Shown: positions 15,913-24,583 of the stretch, in pieces
How positions within the stretch are numbered: position 1 is the stretch's first letter
Layout of the letters: each line of letters opens with the position of its first letter
Source: Clostridia bacterium
GTDB lineage: Bacteria > Bacillota > Clostridia > Oscillospirales > Acutalibacteraceae
Assembly: GCA_024403955.1 (NCBI GenBank)
Contig: JAKSQX010000001.1
Span: 1 to 64,000 of the forward strand
Length of the DNA: 64,000 nucleotides
Direction of reading: 5' to 3'
Position numbers and translations under genes: made by a program
Notes under the pieces: generated by a model
What the model saw: the letters and a program-made list of their open reading frames with translations, nothing else
Database searches by the model: none
Told to the model about the DNA's origin: nothing

Positions 15913-17294
15913 ACCGAATTTCACGACGCTCTTATATAATGTATTTCTTTGCTTTCGCTTTCTTTATTGGACTCATGATCCTCTTCTTTACAATGGAAGC
16001 GAACTCAGGCAAATGGGTAGTAAAGGACTACAACAAGCACCTCTACTCAAACGGTGAACTTCTCGCTGCCGGCACAATCACAGACCGCTATGGTGTAGTC
16101 CTTGCGCAGACCGTTGACGGCGAACGCAAATACAACGATGACTATAAAGTCCGCACCGCAACTCTCCACGTTGTCGGCGATACAGCTGGTTTCATTTCAA
16201 CTGGTGTTCACTCATCAATGAAATCTCAGCTCACCGGATACAGCCTTCTTAATGGTGTATACAAACTCAAAAAGAATGGTACTGGTAACGACATCCAACT
16301 CTCGATTGACTCCCGTCTCTGCGTAACCGCAATGGACGCGCTCGGCAACAATAAGGGTACAATCGGCGTATACAACTATAAAACTGGTGAAGTATATTGT
16401 GCAGTATCTCTTCCAACATATGACCCGTATGATAAGCCAAAGGACATCATGACAGATGACACTGGCAAATACGAAGGCATATACATGAACCGCTACTTCA
16501 GTGGTCTCTACACACCAGGTTCAACTTTCAAAATCGTAACCGCATGTTGCGCAATCGACAACCTCATCGACATCAACACCCGCACTTTCACCTGTAACGG
16601 TGCTTGGGTAAACAAAGTCGGCAACAAGGTTACATGTAATGGTGTTCACGGAACGCTCAATTTCGAGCAAGCTCTTCAGCATTCCTGCAACACCGCTTTC
16701 GCCAGCCTTGCCGCTGAACTCGGCAACGAGAAAATGCAGAAGACTGCCGAAGAATGTGGCTTCAACAAAAAGATTTACGTTGATAACTTCAAACTTGCCA
16801 CTAGTTACTATGATGTTTCTGATGCCTATGATATCGACCGTGCTTGGTCAGGTATCGGCCAGTATACAACCCTCATAAATCCTTGCCATTCAACAATGAT
16901 GGTTGGTGCAATTGCAAACAAGACTGGTTACACTCCAGTCCCAACCCTCATCAAAGGCAAGAACACCTCAAAGATGAACTTTATGGGTTCTGTTTCCGCA
17001 AAGAAGCTCAACCAGATGCTTCGTTCAAACGTTGAGAATTACTACGGTGACAACAGATTCCCTAATCTCGTAATGTGCGGCAAGACCGGTACCGCTGAAG
17101 TATCCGGCAAAAAGCCTCACACCTGGTTTGTCGGCTACTCACAGCGTGACGATCTTCCTCTTGCAATCGTTGTTGTTTGCGAAAACAGTGGTGGCTTCGG
17201 CATCGATGTCGCTATCCCAATAGCCAACACCGTCATGCAAAAAGCCTACGAACTCTACGTCCTTGCCTACGCCAACCTCGGCGAAGAAGGATAA
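15909..17294 (+). CDS. Class B penicillin-binding protein (PbpA/PBP2-like transpeptidase)
   Basis: This 461-residue bitopic transpeptidase has an N-terminal transmembrane helix (about 9-29) and a short dimerisation region that is smaller than in full PBP2/PBP3 proteins. Its penicillin-binding domain has all three active-site motifs: STFK at 205-208 (nucleophile Ser205), SCN at 259-261 and KTG near 396. It crosslinks peptidoglycan stems and should pair with the SEDS protein immediately upstream. The ATG overlaps the upstream stop by four bases; an earlier in-frame TTG lies upstream of the GGAGGTGAAG ribosome binding site and is rejected. A strong terminator ends the operon. Confidence 0.9.
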   Translation: MNRISRRSYIMYFFAFAFFIGLMILFFTMEANSGKWVVKDYNKHLYSNGELLAAGTITDRYGVVLAQTVDGERKYNDDYKVRTATLHVVGDTAGFISTGVHSSMKSQLTGYSLLNGVYKLKKNGTGNDIQLSIDSRLCVTAMDALGNNKGTIGVYNYKTGEVYCAVSLPTYDPYDKPKDIMTDDTGKYEGIYMNRYFSGLYTPGSTFKIVTACCAIDNLIDINTRTFTCNGAWVNKVGNKVTCNGVHGTLNFEQALQHSCNTAFASLAAELGNEKMQKTAEECGFNKKIYVDNFKLATSYYDVSDAYDIDRAWSGIGQYTTLINPCHSTMMVGAIANKTGYTPVPTLIKGKNTSKMNFMGSVSAKKLNQMLRSNVENYYGDNRFPNLVMCGKTGTAEVSGKKPHTWFVGYSQRDDLPLAIVVVCENSGGFGIDVAIPIANTVMQKAYELYVLAYANLGEEG

Positions 17295-17305
17295 AAACTA
17301 CATAA

Positions 17306-17345
17306 AAAAACAACCCCTATCTTAATAATAGGGGTTGTTTTTATT
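17306..17345. terminator. Intrinsic terminator
   Basis: A 15-bp stem (A-run, CAACCCCTAT / ATAGGGGTTG, T-run) ends the wall operon. Its symmetry also allows it to act on leftward transcripts from the Tad side. An additional imperfect inverted repeat without a T tract lies at 17346-17380. Confidence 0.85.
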
Positions 17346-17432
17346 CTACCGTATTCTTCAGAAGCAATTGAAGAATATGGTAAGACCTGAATTTTTGACA
17401 AAAACATCTTTAATGCTATTTTTCCCATACTA

Positions 17433-18092
17433 CTATTTTGACTTCTTAGTTTTCTTCGGTTCGGGTTTTGACTCTTCAACCACTGGAGTAGTATCTAGAG
17501 ACAGTTGAGTTGAATCATCGGCAAAAACGAGAGATGAAGAAGTTTCATCAGCGATTTTATCAAGATTTGCGATTATAAATGCCTGCGCATTTATGTTGTA
17601 AAAAGTACGAGAGCGCAATTGGCCTCGAAGCATTTCATCACGGCTTTCAATGCCAAGCTTTTCTCCCTCTTCTGTTGCCACTCTTGATCTCTCTCCAGTT
17701 GCATCGTTTAATTTTGATTCAAGAAATCCTTGCATTTCAAGCCACTGCGTTACCTTTACCGGAGCAAGAGGTCTAACATCTTTATCAAGAACCTTTTCTA
17801 CCCTATTTGTAATTGCAGTTACAGTAACCGGTTCTTCTGATACCCTAATCTTACTTCTTTGTTCCTCATCAATATGAAATGGAATCATTTTATTCTTATC
17901 ATATGGCTGCACTCTGCAGCCGTTTTTTATTGTCTCATCAAGAACAGATGCCGCTAAAGAAAAGGCTCTACAAAGATAAACATTATTAAGCACTGTGTCC
18001 TCTGGAAGATCCTCTCCAGTTAATGGATTCATACCATTTGCAAGCTTATCTAAATATATTTTTGCTGTGTAATACCTTTCGTTATCTGTCAT
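17433..18092 (-). CDS. Hypothetical protein downstream of the Tad operon
   Basis: This soluble protein of 219 residues is one I cannot assign. Its N-terminus (MTDNERYYTAKIYLDKLANGM) looks like a compact helical domain with the conserved-looking PLTGEDLPEDTVLNNV stretch. Residues around 110-145 (VKVTQWLEMQGFL, then TEEGEKLGI) resemble a winged-helix-like 'no trailing phenylalanine, wing and glycine' pattern. The C-terminus is low complexity and basic (PEPKKTKKSK). It has a strong ribosome binding site (AGGAGG) and sits 52 bases after the last Tad gene, on the same strand. It may be read through from that operon or have its own weak promoter (TTGATA/TATTAT, 15-base spacing). Confidence 0.6.
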   Translation of the reverse strand: MTDNERYYTAKIYLDKLANGMNPLTGEDLPEDTVLNNVYLCRAFSLAASVLDETIKNGCRVQPYDKNKMIPFHIDEEQRSKIRVSEEPVTVTAITNRVEKVLDKDVRPLAPVKVTQWLEMQGFLESKLNDATGERSRVATEEGEKLGIESRDEMLRGQLRSRTFYNINAQAFIIANLDKIADETSSSLVFADDSTQLSLDTTPVVEESKPEPKKTKKSK

Positions 18093-18144
18093 ACTCGAAT
18101 TCCTCCTATAATACTATTCTCTCAACATTATCAAAATGTGAGTG

Positions 18145-19479
18145 TTATTCAGAAAGATAATAGAACGTTAAAAGAGCATAGCCAGCTTCGTTCTTTATCC
18201 ATGCGCTACCCCGTTTTGAGACAGTAGTAGCAAAATTAAAAGTTGGCGTAACTATTTCAGTTCCTTTCTCATCAATAAAACCCCATTTTTCTCCGACCTT
18301 TATAGGTGCAAGGCCCTGTGAAAAAGCTTTTGCATCATCATACTTAGGCTTAATCACGATTTTTCCGTTTTTTGAATTTACAAATCCAAATTTATCCTCA
18401 GATTTATATTCAACAAGGAACCCTCCAGACTTTTTGTTGTCAGAATTAGCTTCAGCTGGCAATCCAATATAATCTGCTGAGAATCCGCCTATACTTTCCC
18501 CAGATGAATCGCAAAGATAATAAAGATCATTCTTTATAAACACAGAAATCCCCAAATGATTTGTATATCCATATTCATCCGCAACAACACCTGTATAATC
18601 CGTTTCTTTTACAATAGAAAACTCTTTGTCAACTATCTTTATTACTCCATTCTCTTTGATAATTGCCGTGTCTCCAACGAAATTGTAAGCATTTTCTAGT
18701 CCAAAAGAGTGTTCGTTAAATGACATATCAATAAAACCAAAAACACCATCTCTTTTTGCAACAGCAAAACCAGAAGAAAAAGGCCCTAAAAATTCATATT
18801 CTTTATCAGGAACAAGTTTTCTGCTTCCATCCTTATCTACATAACACCAAACACCGTCTTGAACCGCCGGAAACAGCTCTCCATCCTCTGAAATCGGGCC
18901 TAAATATGTGACTTCTCCATGAGCATATTTAGTTCCCTTTGACGTATAAGCAACAGCCTTCTCATTTTCTTGCAGAACGCTCAAGTGGAGCCCAGGTGGA
19001 GCGCAAACATCAATATTTTTAGGAAAAACTACCTTAAAATACTTTAAAGTGTACTTTCCCTTTGCATCCAAAATCATATGCTTTACTTCATCAGTCTGCT
19101 CCACTTTAGATAGAATATTAATAGATTTTGAATATTTCCCTCCACTTATTAAGCTTTTTGCCTCTAAAATGGCTGCTTTTTCATTCTCAGAATTCTCCTC
19201 AAGAATTCTTTCACATGTTGTCACGGCATTCTCGTATTTTTCCATTGAAAAATATGTCTCAGCTAAACCAAATAATGCCTCCTGGCTTTTTGGCCTATTT
19301 TGCAATGCTTTTTTATAGTTTTCTTCTGCCTCATCATAGATTTTCTTATCATATGACACTCTTGCTGCTGCCATTAAGTCATCGAACTCTTTTGATCCCG
19401 AACTATACGTTTTTATTGTAAAAATCCATGAAACGGCACAAAATCCCACTAAAAATACAACTATTAAATATCTTTTCAA
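18145..19479 (-). CDS. TPR and WG-repeat protein of the Tad operon
   Basis: This 444-residue protein has an N-terminal membrane anchor or signal segment (about 4-24). Two to three tetratricopeptide repeats follow (about 32-135; for example AEENYKKALQNRPKSQEALFGLAETYFSMEKYENA). A run of WG-type repeats covers about 195-435, with units such as FGFIDMSFNE, FGFVNSKNGKIVI and WGFIDEKGTEIV. The TPR block suggests protein binding, as in TadD-type assembly factors; the WG repeats form beta-rich surfaces of unknown role. Its start overlaps the prepilin peptidase stop by four bases, so it belongs to the pilus operon. Confidence 0.78.
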   Translation of the reverse strand: MKRYLIVVFLVGFCAVSWIFTIKTYSSGSKEFDDLMAAARVSYDKKIYDEAEENYKKALQNRPKSQEALFGLAETYFSMEKYENAVTTCERILEENSENEKAAILEAKSLISGGKYSKSINILSKVEQTDEVKHMILDAKGKYTLKYFKVVFPKNIDVCAPPGLHLSVLQENEKAVAYTSKGTKYAHGEVTYLGPISEDGELFPAVQDGVWCYVDKDGSRKLVPDKEYEFLGPFSSGFAVAKRDGVFGFIDMSFNEHSFGLENAYNFVGDTAIIKENGVIKIVDKEFSIVKETDYTGVVADEYGYTNHLGISVFIKNDLYYLCDSSGESIGGFSADYIGLPAEANSDNKKSGGFLVEYKSEDKFGFVNSKNGKIVIKPKYDDAKAFSQGLAPIKVGEKWGFIDEKGTEIVTPTFNFATTVSKRGSAWIKNEAGYALLTFYYLSE

Positions 19480-19922
19480 TAAACCACCTCAATCAACGTA
19501 GTTACGATGGTTCCCAGCAAAATAAGAGGAACAAAAGGAAGCTCTGTTTTCCTATTCGCCTGCTTTGTAGCCAATAGAAATAAAGAAAATAATAGAGAAC
19601 CTAACGAAATCAAAAACAAATCTCTCAAAAAGAGTTCAAAACCAAGGTAAAAAGCAATACCAATTAATAGTTTTATATCTCCAACACCCATTCCTTCTTT
19701 TGAAACAATACGACAAAGCAAAAGAATCAATATTGCCGATAGCAAAGAAACGAAAGATGAAAGAAAGCTTTTCTCTTCTCTAAAAACAAAGAGATATATT
19801 GCTTTCATCAAAATTAAAAAGAAGAAATAAATATTCCTTATTTCCCTTGTCCTTAAATCTTCTATCGTTGGAGGAATTAAAACCAGAATTAGAACAATCA
19901 ACAATATTAATTGCTTACTCAT
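19476..19922 (-). CDS. tadV: A24-family prepilin peptidase (TadV/CpaA-like)
   Basis: This integral membrane aspartic protease of 148 residues lacks the methyltransferase domain, like CpaA/TadV. The two catalytic aspartates lie in IEDLRTREIRN (near residue 22) and in the GMGVGDIKLL motif (G-x-G-D-x-K-L, near residue 80). It should cleave the leader of the Flp pilin and the TadE-like pseudopilins encoded upstream. The gene overlaps both neighbours by four bases (ATGA-type coupling). The small size and Tad context make this assignment firm. Confidence 0.88.
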   Translation of the reverse strand: MSKQLILLIVLILVLIPPTIEDLRTREIRNIYFFFLILMKAIYLFVFREEKSFLSSFVSLLSAILILLLCRIVSKEGMGVGDIKLLIGIAFYLGFELFLRDLFLISLGSLLFSLFLLATKQANRKTELPFVPLILLGTIVTTLIEVVY

Positions 19923-20950
19923 AAAGCATCCTCACTAAATACTATTTTTAAATCAATACCACTTTTACTCTTAATCTCTGATTTCAAATTATCAAATACG
20001 GACTCAAAAGCTTCTTGTCCTTTTGCCTCGCTCGGGACTATGATTATCAATTCTTTTTCTTTTGGAGAAAACTTTTCTTCCGCTCCACTTTCCATAGTTA
20101 TGCTACTGCCACAATCAGAAATATCTTTCTTATATTCTTTTACGTATCTATTTATCTGTTTTTTAATACTCTCTTCATTTGGAGAATAATCAGAGGCTTT
20201 TGAAAGATCTCCATCGTTATATGAATACGAACTGTCAAAAACGTTTAGAGAATAAACCTCAACGACTTTTCCACTACTTTTATAATAAAGATCTATTCCT
20301 TGACCGGGCTCTACACTACATTCTCGACTCTTTTCCTTTTCTTCTCTTACAAAGTATTGCCCACGTGCAAAATTCGTTTCATTCCAAATAGAGCCATTGC
20401 CTCCTTGTGCAAGGTCTGGCGATGCCAACGTGTCTGCATAATAAGGAAGCCAAGCGACAGTTTGAGCTTTTTGACAGATATTCAAAGTTTTATCTACAAG
20501 ACCAAAAGTGTTTACATTAATCTTGTATATTGCAATTATTGTTATTGTCTTTCCGTCACCAAGGATATTAGAAAAAGAAAAATCTATCCCAAAAAAGCCA
20601 CCATCAATTTGAGAAACGGCCTTTTCATCTACTCGGTCTCTAATCAACATCTCACAAAGAGCAGATCCCATCGTAAAACCAACCGCTTCTCTTTTAGCAT
20701 TTTGTATTATTCCCTTTAATGTTGTTTCTTCACTAGTTGTAATATCAACTTCATTACCGACAGCATAAGAATACTGAGAAAGCTGTAAGGCAGTTTGATT
20801 AATAGCACTTTGCACTTCAACTTCGGTTTCGATAATCATAATTATAGAAAGAAGCATCATAATAAGAGCTGTGAAGATTACTATCGTAAGAGCTCCTTCA
20901 ACCGTATATAAACCCTCATTTTTTTGAGTAATCAATCGACGAATAAACAT
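19919..20950 (-). CDS. TadE/TadG-like pseudopilin-type protein
   Basis: This 343-residue protein has the typical N-terminus of Tad minor pilins: a short basic lead, GLYTVEGALTIVIF, a hydrophobic helix (about 13-42) with a glutamate at its beginning, then a large extracytoplasmic domain. The latter half contains an acidic/Ser-rich section and a C-terminal domain (LIIIVPSEAKGQEAFE) that may be a small alpha/beta fold. A TadE/G role in pilus assembly is inferred from context and the N-terminal helix. The start overlaps the upstream lipoprotein gene by 35 bases, with GGAG 10 bases before the ATG. Confidence 0.65.
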   Translation of the reverse strand: MFIRRLITQKNEGLYTVEGALTIVIFTALIMMLLSIIMIIETEVEVQSAINQTALQLSQYSYAVGNEVDITTSEETTLKGIIQNAKREAVGFTMGSALCEMLIRDRVDEKAVSQIDGGFFGIDFSFSNILGDGKTITIIAIYKINVNTFGLVDKTLNICQKAQTVAWLPYYADTLASPDLAQGGNGSIWNETNFARGQYFVREEKEKSRECSVEPGQGIDLYYKSSGKVVEVYSLNVFDSSYSYNDGDLSKASDYSPNEESIKKQINRYVKEYKKDISDCGSSITMESGAEEKFSPKEKELIIIVPSEAKGQEAFESVFDNLKSEIKSKSGIDLKIVFSEDAL

Positions 20951-21452
20951 AATCCGTCAACTCCATAATATAATTCTTGTCTTCATAAGATTCACAAACG
21001 CCAAAAATATATGCATCTGGCTCTTCAAGGTAGTACCCACAAAAATACATGTTTCTTTCAAGGCGTTCATTAACCAACGTTCCTGTGACTTTTTCGTTTT
21101 CATATGTTTCATAAATAAACTTAATTTTATTCCTATAAAACATTGTTCCCTCAAAGAGCTCCAAATTTTTAGCGATATCTTCCTCGGGATCCACGTTTTC
21201 ACCAACAATCAAATAGGCCGCCGGATAAGCATCGTTATAATAAAACTTAGTTGTATTACCCGAGCCTATCCAGCCGCCTGGTATGGTCACTTCAAATTTT
21301 TTAAAGTGACATAAAGACTCTGCATTCTGCTCGTCAACATCTTTCTTCGATGCATTCTTTGGTGTTTGCTTACCGCAACTTGAAGGAACAATCAGAACAA
21401 ACAATAAAATGATGAGGAGTATTGCTGTTTTGTATAGGGGCTTGAGTTTAAT
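20916..21452 (-). CDS. Putative lipoprotein of the Tad operon, apparent ATT start
   Basis: This protein has a lipobox-like cysteine (VPSSCGK) preceded by a hydrophobic stretch, and a soluble domain rich in aromatics (TIPGGWIGSGN, MYFCGYYLEEPDAYIFGV). The only canonical start in frame, a TTG at 21404, would leave just ten residues before the cysteine. An ATT at 21452, nine bases after GGAGG and overlapping the previous stop codon (ATTAA), would give a textbook signal peptide (basic KLKPLYK then a long hydrophobic core). I therefore take ATT as the likely start, by inference. The function is unknown; it may be a pilus-associated surface lipoprotein. Confidence 0.65.
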   Translation of the reverse strand: MKLKPLYKTAILLIILLFVLIVPSSCGKQTPKNASKKDVDEQNAESLCHFKKFEVTIPGGWIGSGNTTKFYYNDAYPAAYLIVGENVDPEEDIAKNLELFEGTMFYRNKIKFIYETYENEKVTGTLVNERLERNMYFCGYYLEEPDAYIFGVCESYEDKNYIMELTDYVYSSIDYSKK

Positions 21453-23928
21453 ACTGATACACCTCCGAGAGATTAATCTTATGATTGCCGACAGCAGTAA
21501 CAGTGCTGAGTCTTACTGAAACAAAACATTTAGTAATATTAAATCCACTATGAGCATCACTACAGTTTATCTGCATAATTACAGAAGACCTTTTTAGAAT
21601 ATTTTCTTTTCCAGATTTAGAACTAAGACCTATTAACGCAAAAATTCTAAGGTAATCTTTATAAGTCATTCCAATACCAGAGCTACTTGAAATCGACCCT
21701 CCACTTGAATCACCAACAAATTCAGAAAGAGATGCAGCGTAATCATTAATAACTTTTACTGCTTCTTCTTTTACTTTTTCGTTTGTAGACCCAAGAGCAG
21801 ATATTATTTTTTCTTCAGCTTTTGAAGCATACCCATCAACAACATCTTCAAGTTTTGAAAACATTGTCGTATATGCATCGTTAATTGCATTTGTAATTGA
21901 TGTCCCTGCCTGACTAGCAAGAGTTTGATCTCCAGTGAAAATTGAAGGTAAAGAACTGTAGACTTTATCAACAAGAGGTCCCATACAATTGTTAACGAAT
22001 ATTTCTTTTGCAGCTTTTGCACCACTAGAACTAGCATCAACTGAGTTTACAGCCGATAAAACCATACTCTCAATTTCATCCCTGCTATAGTTTGTTTTAA
22101 TGCCAGAAGTCATAGAAGTAATCACTCTTTCCACCGGAGTAACTACGATACTAGCCAAACTTTCCACGGTTCCTTGTGCAGCTTGATTGACATAACTAAG
22201 AGCTGCATCTTTGATGTCTTCCGTCTTTTCAACTGATGCATTTTCAATTTTTTCAAAGACATCATCGATGCCTTTTGATGCATAGCTGGCAACACCTTTT
22301 GCTAAGGTACCAGGCAAACTTTGCAACCCTAAAGTCCATGTAGATGCAGTTTTGTAAATTGGCACACTCTTTCCTTTACAAAGCGAAGCTGTATCGAGTA
22401 TTGATTCTGCAGTTGCCCACGCAATTAGTATTGCGTTTTGTGCGACTGGTATCCCTATACCCGTCCACCCGGCTATCGCCGTCGCAACTGCAAGTGCGCT
22501 TTGCCTCATGTTCGCATTCGTATAAACATAAACCGAATTCATAATTAAACGAATGGCAAAAATCAAATCAACACAGAGTTCAACATTAGTAACCATATTA
22601 TCTTTTCCAAACAATATGTATTCGGTTTCTCCCTTAAGGAGTGGACGACTTCCAAAAGATGAGCCCATCAAATTCTTATCAGTCGCCTCAGTTGTAAGGC
22701 AGCCAAACATACCTAATATATATTCCATCTCATAAGAATTTAATGCCGCATCTTTTAACTTAGAAAACCCCTTTAAACTGATTCCTGATTCTGAAATCGA
22801 GTTACAAATTGTTTTATATATTTCCTCAGAAACAAGCGAAGGAATATCTACTTTTGTCACTTCTCCGGAAAAAGAACTTAAATCCGTGCTTGCAATAGCA
22901 TCCATTGCCGCCTTTTGTTCTTTTGCATCTGCAGCTTTAGAAGAAGATTCTCCATATGCAGAAGACAAATAAATATAAAGAGGGGTTTTTGAAAACTTTA
23001 ACTCTATGTCCTTTGGACTTTCATTTCTTTCATTAGGATCTTTATCTTCACTATTTTTAATTGCATTGCTTAAACTATTTATATCCTTTTGCAATGTTTC
23101 CTCAAACTCATCTACCGATTCTGTTGTAACAGAAGCGGCAGAATTTTTATATTCACTTGATAAAAGCTTTTTTGTCTCGCTATCCTCAAGAGTTTCTATT
23201 GTACTTTCCCAATTTGATGCTTTTACACTGCTGGCTACAAGTTCGGACCTCACCGAAGGTAAAAGCTTCTTAACGTTTTTCAACACTTTTAACACTTCGG
23301 CATTATCATCAAGTTCTTTTATTTTTTGAAGTGAATTATATAAGCCTTTCAATTCCGCCTCTGCAGAAGAAACCGACTTATAATACGACTTGCTACCATC
23401 AATAACTTTAGAAACCTTATCCGTCTGTTTAAAGGCGGATATTTTTTGTGACATTCCCATCGTCCAATTATATGGGGCTCGATATTTCATAAAGCTTCTT
23501 ATGCTTTTTGATAAAGTTTCCGTATCAACGATTGGTTTCTCATATGAAACGGATAGGTTCTCTGTCCTTGTATTTATCGTATTCTCAAATGATGTATTTA
23601 CTGTTTTTTCAATTAACTTTCTTATAGACGTAGAACTCCCCAACGATAAATCACTATCTATCATATTTGAATAATAAGAGATTAAATTCGCATTGAGCTC
23701 GCTCTCGGACTTTGACATTACAAAAAGACCATATAACTCTTTAAAAGTCCTATCATAATCTGCAAGGGCAGCATTTCCAGTTAACCCTAACGCCCCAAGA
23801 GCTTTATCTTTCGCCGCTGAGTATCTTGCGGAATCTATTGCAAGATAAGCACATGTATACATTGGGACGAGTACAAGTATTAAAAATATTGAGATTGATC
23901 CTTTTGCTTTATTAAAAAAATGAATCAT
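21448..23928 (-). CDS. DUF5702 domain protein, large Tad-locus surface protein
   Basis: This 826-residue protein begins with a TadE/TadG-like hydrophobic N-terminus (KGSISIFLILVLVPMYTCAYLAIDSARYSAAK). This and the following ALADYDRTFKELYGLFVMS segment are characteristic of DUF5702 proteins found in Clostridia Tad loci. The rest is mostly helical and Ser/Ala/Lys-rich with several coiled-coil-like stretches (about 180-330 and 590-760) and a few hydrophobic patches near 465-520. It is probably extracytoplasmic and membrane-tethered. Its start overlaps the upstream TadE-like gene by 17 bases. The pilus role is inferred only from position. Confidence 0.75.
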   Translation of the reverse strand: MIHFFNKAKGSISIFLILVLVPMYTCAYLAIDSARYSAAKDKALGALGLTGNAALADYDRTFKELYGLFVMSKSESELNANLISYYSNMIDSDLSLGSSTSIRKLIEKTVNTSFENTINTRTENLSVSYEKPIVDTETLSKSIRSFMKYRAPYNWTMGMSQKISAFKQTDKVSKVIDGSKSYYKSVSSAEAELKGLYNSLQKIKELDDNAEVLKVLKNVKKLLPSVRSELVASSVKASNWESTIETLEDSETKKLLSSEYKNSAASVTTESVDEFEETLQKDINSLSNAIKNSEDKDPNERNESPKDIELKFSKTPLYIYLSSAYGESSSKAADAKEQKAAMDAIASTDLSSFSGEVTKVDIPSLVSEEIYKTICNSISESGISLKGFSKLKDAALNSYEMEYILGMFGCLTTEATDKNLMGSSFGSRPLLKGETEYILFGKDNMVTNVELCVDLIFAIRLIMNSVYVYTNANMRQSALAVATAIAGWTGIGIPVAQNAILIAWATAESILDTASLCKGKSVPIYKTASTWTLGLQSLPGTLAKGVASYASKGIDDVFEKIENASVEKTEDIKDAALSYVNQAAQGTVESLASIVVTPVERVITSMTSGIKTNYSRDEIESMVLSAVNSVDASSSGAKAAKEIFVNNCMGPLVDKVYSSLPSIFTGDQTLASQAGTSITNAINDAYTTMFSKLEDVVDGYASKAEEKIISALGSTNEKVKEEAVKVINDYAASLSEFVGDSSGGSISSSSGIGMTYKDYLRIFALIGLSSKSGKENILKRSSVIMQINCSDAHSGFNITKCFVSVRLSTVTAVGNHKINLSEVYQY

Positions 23929-24403
23929 ATATATTCTTTAGCACCTCAAAATCATTCTCGATACTATGCCCAAAATCAACCAGTTCCGCAAACTCTTTTG
24001 GCTTATATGCAGTCTTACTAACATCTATAGAAAAGACTTGCTTACCAAAATACGACGCTCCAATATGAACACTTGCAATTGGCAAATGTAACTTCCCGTT
24101 AACTGTACATGTTGAGTCAAATCCCAACCCAGGCAAAACTTGACAGTTCCCAAGATCAGAAGAAAGCTCCGATGAAATTTCTCCAAGAGATTTGTCATCA
24201 ATGTAATTACCAAGAATCTGCCAATATAATCCATCTTCACCAGCTTTTTCGCACAACTTGGTTGTTGCAATGCTTGCAAGATTTTTACAATGCCCATATA
24301 AAAACATAGCGAAGGAGAGATAGACAAGGCTCAAAACTACAAGCATTGCAACTGGCAGCACAAAAGAAATTTCAACAACTTGAACTGAGCCACGTTTTTT
24401 CAT
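23912..24403 (-). CDS. TadE-like minor pseudopilin
   Basis: This 163-residue protein has the classical TadE layout. A short basic N-terminus (MKKRGSVQVVE) places a glutamate at the start of a hydrophobic helix (about 11-35), followed by a compact extracytoplasmic domain with four cysteines that could pair. The prepilin-like junction may be processed by the operon's A24 peptidase. The ATG is coupled to the Flp pilin stop (TAATG). Its position directly after the pilin matches many Tad operons. Confidence 0.75.
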   Translation of the reverse strand: MKKRGSVQVVEISFVLPVAMLVVLSLVYLSFAMFLYGHCKNLASIATTKLCEKAGEDGLYWQILGNYIDDKSLGEISSELSSDLGNCQVLPGLGFDSTCTVNGKLHLPIASVHIGASYFGKQVFSIDVSKTAYKPKEFAELVDFGHSIENDFEVLKNIYDSFF

Positions 24404-24573
24404 TAGACTCCCATTGCTTCCCTTATCTTGTCAAACATTGCAGTGACAATATCCGTCATTTCATTTTGAAAAATTGCCACAAGAGCAATGACTACAATAA
24501 TTATCAAAACCATTGAGATTATATTGATCTCGCCTCTATCTTTCGCCATTAAAAATCCAAACAATCTATTCAT
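24403..24573 (-). CDS. flp: Flp-type pilin
   Basis: This very short prepilin of 56 residues has a leader ending in a glycine (MNRLFGFLMAKDRG), then EINIISMVLIIIVVIALVAIF as the hydrophobic assembly helix, and a short C-terminus (NEMTDIVTAMFDKIREAMGV). This is the form of Flp1/Flp-like type IVb pilins. The strong AGGAGG ribosome binding site, the best in this operon, fits a major structural subunit. The start is the ATG after it; the longer upstream frame is excluded. Cleavage after the glycine is inferred. Confidence 0.8.
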   Translation of the reverse strand: MNRLFGFLMAKDRGEINIISMVLIIIVVIALVAIFQNEMTDIVTAMFDKIREAMGV

Positions 24574-24583
24574 ATTTTGCCTC

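Noticed and set aside
17346..17380. Imperfect inverted repeat (ACCGTATTCTTCA / TGAAGAATATGGT)
   Set aside because: It is AT-rich with no T tract on either side, so it is not a convincing terminator; no operator function can be assigned.
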